NCBI RefSeq assembly: GCF_001729485.1
Contig: NZ_CP017157.1
Span: 992,001 to 1,056,000, forward strand
DNA: 64,000 bases
Reading direction: 5' to 3'
DNA from: Streptomyces lydicus
GTDB lineage: Bacteria > Actinomycetota > Actinomycetes > Streptomycetales > Streptomycetaceae
Both the position numbers and the translations under genes were made by a program. The stretch's first letter is position 1, and every line of letters begins with the position of its first letter. Below, piece after piece: positions 55,059 to 61,890 of this stretch. Under the pieces are notes generated by a model. The model worked only from the letters and a program-made list of their open reading frames with translations, made no database searches and was not told the origin of the DNA.

Positions 55059-55748
55059 GTGATCCGATTCGACAACGTCTCCAAGACCTACCCGAAGCAG
55101 AACCGCCCTGCACTCAGGGACGTCTCGCTCGAGATCGAGCGCGGCGAGTTCGTCTTCCTGGTGGGCTCCTCCGGTTCCGGCAAGTCCACCTTCCTGCGGC
55201 TGCTGCTGCGCGAGGAGCGGGCCAGCCACGGCCATGTGCACGTACTCGGCAAGGACCTCGGGAAGCTCTCCAACTGGAAGGTCCCGCAGATGCGGCGCCA
55301 GGTGGGGACGGTCTTCCAGGACTTCCGGCTGCTTCCCAACAAGACCGTCGGGGAGAACGTCGCCTTCGCCCTCGAAGTCATCGGCAAGCCGCGGGGCCAG
55401 ATCCGCAAGACGGTCCCCGAGGTCCTCGACCTCGTCGGGCTCGGCGGCAAGGAGGACCGGATGCCGGGCGAGCTGTCCGGTGGTGAGCAGCAGCGCGTTG
55501 CCATCGCCCGGGCCTTCGTCAACCGCCCGATGCTGCTCATCGCCGACGAACCCACCGGCAACCTCGACCCGCAGACCTCGGTCGGCATCATGAAGCTGCT
55601 GGACCGGATCAACCGGACCGGTACGACGGTGGTCATGGCCACCCACGACCAGCAGATCGTCGACCAGATGCGCAAGCGGGTCATGGAACTCGAGAAGGGC
55701 CGGCTCGTACGCGACCAGTCGCGCGGCGTGTACGGCTACCAGCACTGA
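55059..55748 (+). CDS. ftsE: Cell division ABC transporter ATPase FtsE
   Basis: A protein of 229 residues. Walker A is [19 protein letters not shown], the signature is [17 protein letters not shown], Walker B is [13 protein letters not shown] and the switch His is in [14 protein letters not shown]. The start [19 protein letters not shown] is typical of FtsE. With FtsX it forms a complex that activates peptidoglycan hydrolysis during growth and division. I chose the GTG at 55059 over the upstream ATG at 54987 because this gives the standard FtsE length. No strong ribosome site is visible. ftsX follows after nine bases, so the two are cotranscribed. Confidence 0.95.
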   Translation: MIRFDNVSKTYPKQNRPALRDVSLEIERGEFVFLVGSSGSGKSTFLRLLLREERASHGHVHVLGKDLGKLSNWKVPQMRRQVGTVFQDFRLLPNKTVGENVAFALEVIGKPRGQIRKTVPEVLDLVGLGGKEDRMPGELSGGEQQRVAIARAFVNRPMLLIADEPTGNLDPQTSVGIMKLLDRINRTGTTVVMATHDQQIVDQMRKRVMELEKGRLVRDQSRGVYGYQH

Positions 55749-55757
55749 AAGGACGCC

Positions 55758-56669
55758 ATGCGCGCCCAGTTCGTCCTGTCGGAGATCGGCGTCGGTCTCC
55801 GCCGAAACCTCACGATGACCTTCGCGGTCATCGTCTCCGTAGCCCTCTCGCTGGGCCTGTTCGGCGCCTCGCTGCTGATGCGCGACCAGGTCAGCACGAT
55901 GAAGGGCTACTGGTACGACAAGGTCAACGTCTCCATCTTCTTCTGCAACAAGAACGACGCCGAAACCGGCGCCAACTGCGCCAAGGGCGCGGCCACCCAG
56001 CAGCAGAAGAACGACATCAAGGCGGAGCTGGACCGGCTGCCGATCGTCCAGAGCGTGACCCACGAGTCCAGCGACCAGGCGTACAAGCACTACAAGGAGC
56101 AGTTCGGCGACACGCCCGTGGCCGGACTGGTGACGCCCGACCAGCTTCCGGAGTCCTTCCGCGTCAAGCTCAAGGACCCCACCAAGTTCACGGTCATCAA
56201 GTCGGCGTTCTCCGAGCGGCCCGGTGTGCAGGAGGTGCAGGACCAACGGGACACCGTTGAGCCGCTGTTCAACCTCCTCAACGGCATGAACATCGCCGCG
56301 CTGTGCGTGATGGGGTTGATGCTCGTCGTTGCGCTGATGCTGATCGTCAACACCGTGCGGGTGTCGGCGTTCAGCCGTCGGCGGGAGACCGGCATCATGC
56401 GGCTGGTGGGAGCGTCCAGCTTCTACATCCAGATGCCGTTCATCCTGGAGGCCGCCATCGCGGGCCTGCTGGGCGCCGCGTTCGCCTGCGTGCTGATCGT
56501 CGGCGGCAAGTACGTCCTCGTCAACAACTGGCTGGCGAAGAAGATCCAGGTGATCAACTTCATCGGCTGGGACTCGGTGGCGGCGGTGCTTCCGCTGGTG
56601 CTGCTGATCGGGCTGCTGATGCCCGCGCTCGCCGCGTTCTTCGCGCTGCGCAAGTACCTCAAGGTGTGA
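55758..56669 (+). CDS. ftsX: Cell division protein FtsX
   Basis: A protein of 303 residues with four membrane helices: one near residue 22-42 (MTFAVIVSVALSLGLFGASL), then three in the C-terminal half (IAALCVMGLMLVVALMLIVN, LEAAIAGLLGAAFACVLIVG, AVLPLVLLIGLLMPALAAFF). The extracellular loop (about 55-165) carries NVSIFFCNKND, with a Cys pair (FFCNK and GANCAK). The cytoplasmic loop ends RRRETGIMRLVGASSFYIQMP, the FtsX hallmark. GAAAGGA lies just before the ATG. It pairs with FtsE; the loop would contact an extracellular hydrolase in known systems. A strong terminator follows. Confidence 0.95.
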   Translation: MRAQFVLSEIGVGLRRNLTMTFAVIVSVALSLGLFGASLLMRDQVSTMKGYWYDKVNVSIFFCNKNDAETGANCAKGAATQQQKNDIKAELDRLPIVQSVTHESSDQAYKHYKEQFGDTPVAGLVTPDQLPESFRVKLKDPTKFTVIKSAFSERPGVQEVQDQRDTVEPLFNLLNGMNIAALCVMGLMLVVALMLIVNTVRVSAFSRRRETGIMRLVGASSFYIQMPFILEAAIAGLLGAAFACVLIVGGKYVLVNNWLAKKIQVINFIGWDSVAAVLPLVLLIGLLMPALAAFFALRKYLKV

Positions 56670-56681
56670 GCTTTGCCAAGG

Positions 56682-56718
56682 GGCGCCGTACGGACAACTT
56701 CCCGTACGGCGCCTTTTT
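56682..56718 (+). terminator. Intrinsic terminator after ftsX
   Basis: GGCGCCGTACGG (56682-56693) pairs with CCGTACGGCGCC (56702-56713) and is followed by TTTTT. It ends the ftsEX operon 13 bases after the stop. Confidence 0.93.
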
Positions 56719-56724
56719 GTCCCC

Positions 56725-56730
56725 TAGACT
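56725..56730 (+). promoter_or_regulatory. -10 element for the leaderless S41 peptidase gene
   Basis: TAGACT lies seven bases before the ATG at 56738, between the ftsX terminator and the start, leaving no room for a normal leader. Confidence 0.55.
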
Positions 56731-56737
56731 CACCGGC

Positions 56738-57958
56738 ATGTCGGGCCCGTGTTCGTACGTCCGGCCCCGCCGCATTCGCCGCGGGGCGGCCCTGACGTTG
56801 TTCCTCGCGAGTGTGCTGGCCACCGGTGCGGTGACCGGCACATGGAGCGACGAGGCGGCGGGCGCGGGCGGCCGCGCCGCCCCGGACCACGCCGTTCCGC
56901 GGGCCCACGGCTCCGCGTCCGCGCGGTCCTCCGCCACCGCCGACCGCGCGGCCGTGGAGCGGGCCGCCACCGAAGCCGTCGAGGACGGCAAGTCCGGTTC
57001 CCAGGCGGCCGCCGACGTGGTCAGCCGCAGCGGCGACCGCTGGTCGTCGATCTACACACCGGGCGAGTTCGAGGATTTCCAGGCGCAGTTGGACGGCCGT
57101 TACGTCGGTGTCGGGCTGTGGGTGCGGCAGGTGGGGGACCGGACCGAGGTGTCCCGGGTCCGGCCGGGCAGCCCCGCGGCGGGGGCCGGCGTCGCCGTCG
57201 GTGACCTGCTGCGGGCCGTCGACGGCCGCGCCACGCGGGGCCGTCCGGTCACCGAGACCGTCGCGGCGCTGCGCGGCGATACCCGGCGCGGCTCCCGGAC
57301 CGCGGTCGGCACGGCCGTACGGCTCGACCTGCAGCGGGGTGACCGCCGCTGGAGCGTGACCCTGCACCGCGTCCGGCTGCGCACCCGCAACGTCGTCACC
57401 GACCGGCCGGCCGGGCCGCACGGTCCGACCCGCGTCAAGATCGCCTCGTTCGCGAGGGGGACCGGCGACGCGGTCCGCCGCGCGGTGCGCCGGGCCTCGC
57501 CGCACGGCGGTCTGCTGCTCGACCTGCGGGGCAACACGGGCGGGCTGGTCACCGAGGCCGTCGCCACCGCCTCCGCCTTCCTGGACGGCGGCCTGGTCGC
57601 CACCTACGACATGCGGGGTGCCCAGCGTGCGCTGTACGCCGCGCGCGGCGGCAACACCCGGCTGCCGCTGGTGGTGCTCGTCGACGGCGGCACGATGAGC
57701 GCCGCCGAACTGCTGACCGGGGCGCTCCAGGACCGCGGCCGGGCGGTCGTGGTGGGCTCCCCGACCTTCGGCAAGGGCTCGGTGCAGATGCCCAGCCGGC
57801 TGCCGGACGGCTCGGTCGCCGAGCTGACCGTCGGCCACTACCGCACCCCGTCGGGGCGGACCGTCGACGACGCCGGCATCACCCCTGACCTGGTCGTCGG
57901 GGATCATGCCGAGCGGCGGGCCCGCACAGTATTGAGTGGCCTCGGAGCGGGTGCGTAG
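56738..57958 (+). CDS. S41 family C-terminal processing peptidase (CtpA-like)
   Basis: A protein of 406 residues. A signal or anchor (about 14-33, GAALTLFLASVLATGAVTG) precedes a helical stalk. The PDZ domain (about 120-200) has GVGLWVRQ and VSRVRPGSPAAGAGVAVGDLL. The S41 protease domain (about 225-385) has LLLDLRGNTGGLV, the nucleophile Ser in GGTMSAAELLTG, and the general-base Lys in SPTFGKGSVQMP, the Ser-Lys dyad of Ctp proteases. It acts outside the membrane. In other bacteria CtpA trims or degrades peptidoglycan hydrolases; its position between ftsEX and smpB suggests an envelope role, which is inference. The ATG at 56738 looks leaderless. Confidence 0.9.
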   Translation: MSGPCSYVRPRRIRRGAALTLFLASVLATGAVTGTWSDEAAGAGGRAAPDHAVPRAHGSASARSSATADRAAVERAATEAVEDGKSGSQAAADVVSRSGDRWSSIYTPGEFEDFQAQLDGRYVGVGLWVRQVGDRTEVSRVRPGSPAAGAGVAVGDLLRAVDGRATRGRPVTETVAALRGDTRRGSRTAVGTAVRLDLQRGDRRWSVTLHRVRLRTRNVVTDRPAGPHGPTRVKIASFARGTGDAVRRAVRRASPHGGLLLDLRGNTGGLVTEAVATASAFLDGGLVATYDMRGAQRALYAARGGNTRLPLVVLVDGGTMSAAELLTGALQDRGRAVVVGSPTFGKGSVQMPSRLPDGSVAELTVGHYRTPSGRTVDDAGITPDLVVGDHAERRARTVLSGLGAGA

Positions 57959-57976
57959 TGCGAAAATGGCCGCACT

Positions 57977-58474
57977 ATGGCTAAGGACAAGGGCAAGGAC
58001 AAGACTCCCGGGCGCAAGCTCGTCGCACAGCACAAGAAGGCGCGGCACGACTACCTCATCCTGGACACCTACGAGTGCGGTCTGGTGCTGACCGGTACCG
58101 AGGTGAAGTCGCTGCGTCAGGGCCGGGCGTCGCTCGTGGACGGCTTCGTGCAGATCGACGGCAACGAGGCGTGGCTGCACAACGTGCACATTCCCGAGTA
58201 CGCCCAGGGCACCTGGACCAACCATGCGGCGCGGCGGAAGCGGAAGCTGCTGCTGCACCGCCACGAGATCGACAAGCTGGAGTCCAAGAGCCACGAGTCG
58301 GGGCACACGATCGTGCCGCTGGCGCTCTACTTCAAGGACGGCCGGGCCAAGGTCGAGATCGCGCTGGCCAAGGGCAAGAAGGAGTACGACAAGCGGCAGA
58401 CGCTCCGTGAGCAGCAGGACCGCCGCGAGGCGGACCGGGCGGTGTCCGCGGCCCGTCGGCGGCAGCGGGCCTGA
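57977..58474 (+). CDS. smpB: SsrA-binding protein SmpB
   Basis: A protein of 165 residues. The oligonucleotide-binding barrel begins [21 protein letters not shown] and includes [27 protein letters not shown], and [12 protein letters not shown], all standard for SmpB. The Lys/Arg-rich C-terminal tail (about 130-165) inserts into the mRNA channel of stalled ribosomes. It carries alanyl-tmRNA into stalled ribosomes for rescue. The ATG at 57977 is 18 bases after the peptidase gene, and the tmRNA gene follows 105 bases downstream on the same strand, so the rescue pair is colocated. Confidence 0.96.
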   Translation: MAKDKGKDKTPGRKLVAQHKKARHDYLILDTYECGLVLTGTEVKSLRQGRASLVDGFVQIDGNEAWLHNVHIPEYAQGTWTNHAARRKRKLLLHRHEIDKLESKSHESGHTIVPLALYFKDGRAKVEIALAKGKKEYDKRQTLREQQDRREADRAVSAARRRQRA

Positions 58475-58579
58475 CCTGCGGGTGCGGGGCCCGGGAATAC
58501 GCTGGAAACCTCACCCGTTGTTCACGTACGATGGCTGCGCACCCCACGGAGGGTGTGCACCACATTGAAAAATCAACAT

Positions 58580-58947
58580 GGGGATGATCGGTTTCGACAG
58601 CGGATGTCGAAGCAGGGGAAGCGTGTCGAGGAAGCGGCAATGATCTCGTAAACCATATGCCGAAACCAATAATCGCCAACACCAAGCGCGATTCCTTCGC
58701 CCTCGCTGCCTAAGTAGCGACCTGCGAAGTGTCAGCCCGGGGATGATCCCGACCCGGATCCTGGCATCAGCTAGGGGTCTTATCCGTTGAGCCCGGTCAC
58801 GGGGCGCAACGGAGACATCAAACAGTGACTGAGCCCGTCGGAGACTTGTTCGCGTGATCTCCGGGGCTGAGAAAATCGCAGCGAACTGCACACGGAGAAG
58901 CCCTGATTCCACACCGTTGGACGCGGGTTCGATTCCCGCCATCTCCA
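58580..58947 (+). ncRNA. ssrA: Transfer-messenger RNA
   Basis: The 368-base gene has a tRNA-like domain formed by its two ends. The 5' GGGGATG pairs with CATCTCC at 58940-58946, giving a seven-base-pair acceptor stem, and GGTTCGATTCC at 58926-58936 is the T-loop. The discriminator A is at 58947; CCA is not encoded. The tag frame at 58675-58713 reads ANTKRDSFALAA followed by TAA, a typical Streptomyces-type tag that ends in ALAA. It rescues stalled ribosomes with SmpB, encoded directly upstream. TACGAT near 58526 is a possible -10 for the precursor. Confidence 0.97.
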
Positions 58948-58961
58948 CTCATCCCATGTAG

Positions 58962-59004
58962 CGCAGCGCCCCCGCGAGATTCTCGCGGGGGCGCTGCGTT
59001 GTTG
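58962..59004 (+). terminator. Terminator after tmRNA
   Basis: CGCAGCGCCCCCGCGAG and its exact complement form a 17-base-pair stem with a three-base loop, followed by TTGTTGTGT. It lies between the tmRNA and the convergent MFS gene and can serve both. Confidence 0.92.
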
Positions 59005-59028
59005 TGTCCTCGCCCGCGCCCGGCCGGC

Positions 59029-60303
59029 TCACCAGGCCCGACGGCCCGACCGGGCGAGGGTGAGGGCGAGGGCGGCCGCCGTGGCGGGGACCCCGTAGGC
59101 GGCCGCCGGGGCGGCCAGGTGGTCCACCGCGAAGCCGCCCGCCGCCGCGCCGGCCGCGATCCCGCCCAGCAGGGCCGTCACCGCCAGTGTCATCCCTTCG
59201 TTCAGCCGGTCCGCCGGGGTGCGGGCCTGGACCAGTCCCATGCCGGTGACCATGGTCGGTGCGGTGGCCATGCCGGCCGCGAGCAGCGCGGCGGCCAGCG
59301 CCGGCGCGCTCCCGGTGGCCGCGGCCGCGAGCGGCAGCAGCATCAGCCCGGCCATCGCGCCGACGCAGGTCAGGAAGCGGTCCCCGAGGCGGCCCGCCGG
59401 GCGCAGCAGGCCGTACAGCAGCCCGGCGGCGCCGGACCCGGCCGCCTGGAGGGCCAGCATGCCGCCCGCGGCGGAGCGGATGCCGTGGTCGTCGGCGTAG
59501 GCGAGGGTGACGACCTCCAGGGAGCCGAAGATCGCGCCGGTGGCGAGGAAGGTGAGCAGCAGCGGCGGGAGGCCGGGCAGCCGCAGCGGTGTCGCCGCCC
59601 GCTGCCCGTGGGTGCCGGCCGGCCGGGCCGCCACCGGTGGTTCGGTGTCGCGCCGGGCGGCGAAGAGCAGTACGCCGGTCAGCAGCAGCGTCGCGGCCAC
59701 CGCGGTCCCCGCCTCGGGGAAGAGGGTGGTGCACAGCAGCGTCGCGAGCACCGGGCCGAGCATGAAGCACAGTTCGTCCGCGGCCTGTTCGAAGGAGTTG
59801 GCGGTGTGCCGGGCGGCCGGGTCGTCGCGGAAGAGGTGCGCCCAGCGGGCGCGGGACATCCCGCCGGTGTTGGGTGTGGTGGCGGTGGCGGCGTACGACG
59901 CGAACAGGGTCCAGTCGGGCGCCCGGAGGTGGACGCACAGCAGCAGCGAGAGCGAGCCGAGGACGGCGAACGCGGTGGCCGGGACCGCGACGCGGGACTG
60001 GCCGTGGCGGTCGACCATGCGGGCGGTCCACGGCCCGGCCAGCGCCGTCGCCGCGAGGCCGGTCGCGGTGACCGCACCGGCCAGCGCGTAGGAGCCGCGC
60101 GAGCCGGCGATCATCAGCACCGCGCTGACGCTGAACATCCCCATGGGCAGCCGGGCCAGCAGGTTGGCGGCGGTGAAGGCGCGGGCGCCGGGGACGGCGA
60201 GGATCCGGCGGTAGGGGGCGAGCGGGCGGAAGCGGGGGCGGCGGCGCGGGGCGGGGCGTACGGGGGGCGCGGTGACGGGGCGGGCGGCGAGGAAGAGGAT
60301 CAT
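59029..60303 (-). CDS. MFS transporter
   Basis: A protein of 424 residues with about twelve membrane helices in two halves, joined by a charged loop near residue 225 (ARRDTEPPVAARPAGTHGQR). Motif-A-like residues between helices 2 and 3 are ARMVDRHGQSRVAVP. It belongs to the actinobacterial MFS group with ALMIAGSRGSYALAGAVTA near the start; the substrate, a drug or metabolite, is unknown. It diverges from a LysR regulator gene across 134 bases, which makes that regulator its likely controller. The ATG at 60303 has only GAGG immediately before it, so the start is slightly uncertain. Confidence 0.87.
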   Translation of the reverse strand: MILFLAARPVTAPPVRPAPRRRPRFRPLAPYRRILAVPGARAFTAANLLARLPMGMFSVSAVLMIAGSRGSYALAGAVTATGLAATALAGPWTARMVDRHGQSRVAVPATAFAVLGSLSLLLCVHLRAPDWTLFASYAATATTPNTGGMSRARWAHLFRDDPAARHTANSFEQAADELCFMLGPVLATLLCTTLFPEAGTAVAATLLLTGVLLFAARRDTEPPVAARPAGTHGQRAATPLRLPGLPPLLLTFLATGAIFGSLEVVTLAYADDHGIRSAAGGMLALQAAGSGAAGLLYGLLRPAGRLGDRFLTCVGAMAGLMLLPLAAAATGSAPALAAALLAAGMATAPTMVTGMGLVQARTPADRLNEGMTLAVTALLGGIAAGAAAGGFAVDHLAAPAAAYGVPATAAALALTLARSGRRAW

Positions 60304-60437
60304 GCCTCATACGGTGGCGGCAGCCGCCGGTGTCGGTCCAACACCTGATGAGCACCGATTCACGCGGCTGTGTTGTCAATGGGGCGGGGGGCGGCAGCGG
60401 GGTCGGCGGGGGCGGCCGGCACTGCCAGGATGGCCCG

Positions 60438-61445
60438 GTGCCGTCCGACATCGATCCGCGTCTGCTCCGGGCCTTCACCGCCGTCGCCGAGGAGCTGCAC
60501 TTCACCCGCGCCGCGGCCCGGCTGTACGTGGCCCAGCAGGCGCTGAGCCGCGACATCCGGCGGCTGGAACGGGAGGTGGGCGCCGCGCTGTTCGTGCGGA
60601 CCACCCGCCAGGTCTCGCTGACCGCCGACGGGGCGCGGCTGCTGCCGTACGCGCGGCGGGTGCTGACCGCGCACGAGGAGCTGGCCGCGGCCTTCCGGCC
60701 GGCCCCCGAGCGGCCGCTGCTGGTCGACGTCGGGGTGCCGGTCGGCACCGCCTACCGGGTGCTGGAGGAGGCCAGGGGCCGGCTGCCGGACAGCTGTGAG
60801 CTGGTGGCCCGTTTCCACAGCGGACTGACCGGCGCGGCGGGGGAGTTGCTGGCCGGGCGGCTGGACGTCTCCTTCGGGCGGTACGCGGGGCTGCCGGCGG
60901 CCGTGCGGGCCGGTCTGGAGCACCAGCCGGTCCGGCTGGAGCCGATGGCGGTGCTGCTGCGGGAGGACCATCCGCTGGCGGCGCGGCCGGAGGTCCCGCT
61001 CGCGGAACTGGCCGGCGAGACGCTGTACGCGGCCGCCGGGAATCCGCAGACGGTGGAGTGGACGGAGCTGGCGGCGCGGCTCTTCGCGGGGCGCGGCATC
61101 GCGATGGCCGAGCCGTTCCCGGAGATCGACGGCTCGCAGGAGTTCGTACGGGTGGTGCGTAAACGGGGCTGGTCGGTGCTGGCGAGCGTGGAGTTCATCG
61201 AGGTGCCGGGGATGGTGCTGCGCCCGGTGGTGGAGCCGGTGCCGCTGTCGCCGGTGTCGATGGTGTGGCGGCGGGGGCTGGGGCACCCCGGGCTGGCGGC
61301 GCTGCGCGCGGTGGCGGGCCAACTGGGGCGCCGGGACGGCTGGTTGACGGTCCCGGAGGGCGGCTGGCTGCCGCCGGAGGACGCGCGTGCGATGGGCGTG
61401 GCCGGGCCGGTGCCGAGCGGGGGCGCGGAGACTACGGAACGCTGA
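60438..61445 (+). CDS. LysR family transcriptional regulator
   Basis: A protein of 335 residues. The N-terminal winged helix-turn-helix reads RLLRAFTAVAEELHFTRAAARLYVAQQALSRDIRRLE across residues 7-43, followed by a substrate-binding domain (about 90-295). The effector is unknown. I chose the GTG at 60438 (VPSDIDPRLLRAF) because the helix-turn-helix begins directly after it; CAGGAT lies six bases upstream and may be the -10 of a leaderless transcript. It diverges from the MFS gene. Its last 14 bases overlap the 3' end of the convergent lasso B2-like gene. Confidence 0.9.
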   Translation: MPSDIDPRLLRAFTAVAEELHFTRAAARLYVAQQALSRDIRRLEREVGAALFVRTTRQVSLTADGARLLPYARRVLTAHEELAAAFRPAPERPLLVDVGVPVGTAYRVLEEARGRLPDSCELVARFHSGLTGAAGELLAGRLDVSFGRYAGLPAAVRAGLEHQPVRLEPMAVLLREDHPLAARPEVPLAELAGETLYAAAGNPQTVEWTELAARLFAGRGIAMAEPFPEIDGSQEFVRVVRKRGWSVLASVEFIEVPGMVLRPVVEPVPLSPVSMVWRRGLGHPGLAALRAVAGQLGRRDGWLTVPEGGWLPPEDARAMGVAGPVPSGGAETTER

Positions 61446-61890
61446 GCACGCGGTGGTAGAAGGCCGTCTCGGCGGGTTCACCGACGGGGCGGCCGTCGAC
61501 CGCGACCCAGGCGTGGGTGCGGAACGGCGCGGTGCGTACGCCGCTGCACCACTGCGGCCAGTGGCCGCGGGCGCGGCACAGCAGCGCGGTGGCCAGGGAG
61601 CGGGGGAGGCAGCCGTCGCCCGCGCAGTGCGGGCTGACCGTGACCACGGCGTGCCGGGCCCGCAGCGCCTCCGCCGCGGTGGCGGGCCGGGCGCCGCGCC
61701 GGATCCGCTCCAGGAGGCGGCACATCCGGTGCGGCGGCAGCGCTGCCAGGACCCGGGCGACGGCCACCGCCGCGCGGGCGCCGCAGCGTTCGCGGACGGT
61801 GAGCCGGCCGCCGGCGGGGAGCGGGGCGGGGCCGGTCATCGGGTCGACGGGCGGGCGGCGGGGCGGCGGGACGGCGGGTACGGCGGTCAT
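61432..61890 (-). CDS. Lasso peptide biosynthesis B2 protein (transglutaminase-like leader peptidase)
   Basis: A protein of 152 residues. The C-terminal half shows the B2 hallmarks: the catalytic Cys in GDGCLPRSLATALLCRARG (about residue 90) and the His in THAWVAVDG (about residue 126), with the acidic residue probably in the following VDGRP/GEP. The N-terminal region has RVLAALPPHRMCRLLERIRR. B2 proteins cut the leader from a lasso precursor, together with an RRE-containing B1 protein. The ATG at 61890 overlaps the cyclase stop by four bases, so the two are coupled. No B1 gene lies between them, unlike the common C-B1-B2 order. The precursor is not in the window. Confidence 0.85.
   Translation of the reverse strand: MTAVPAVPPPRRPPVDPMTGPAPLPAGGRLTVRERCGARAAVAVARVLAALPPHRMCRLLERIRRGARPATAAEALRARHAVVTVSPHCAGDGCLPRSLATALLCRARGHWPQWCSGVRTAPFRTHAWVAVDGRPVGEPAETAFYHRVLSVP

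Noticed and set aside
58580..58947. The 3' end considered as a separate tRNA gene
   Set aside because: GGTTCGATTCC and the acceptor strand pair with the 5' end of tmRNA 360 bases away, and the tag frame ANTKRDSFALAA lies between them.
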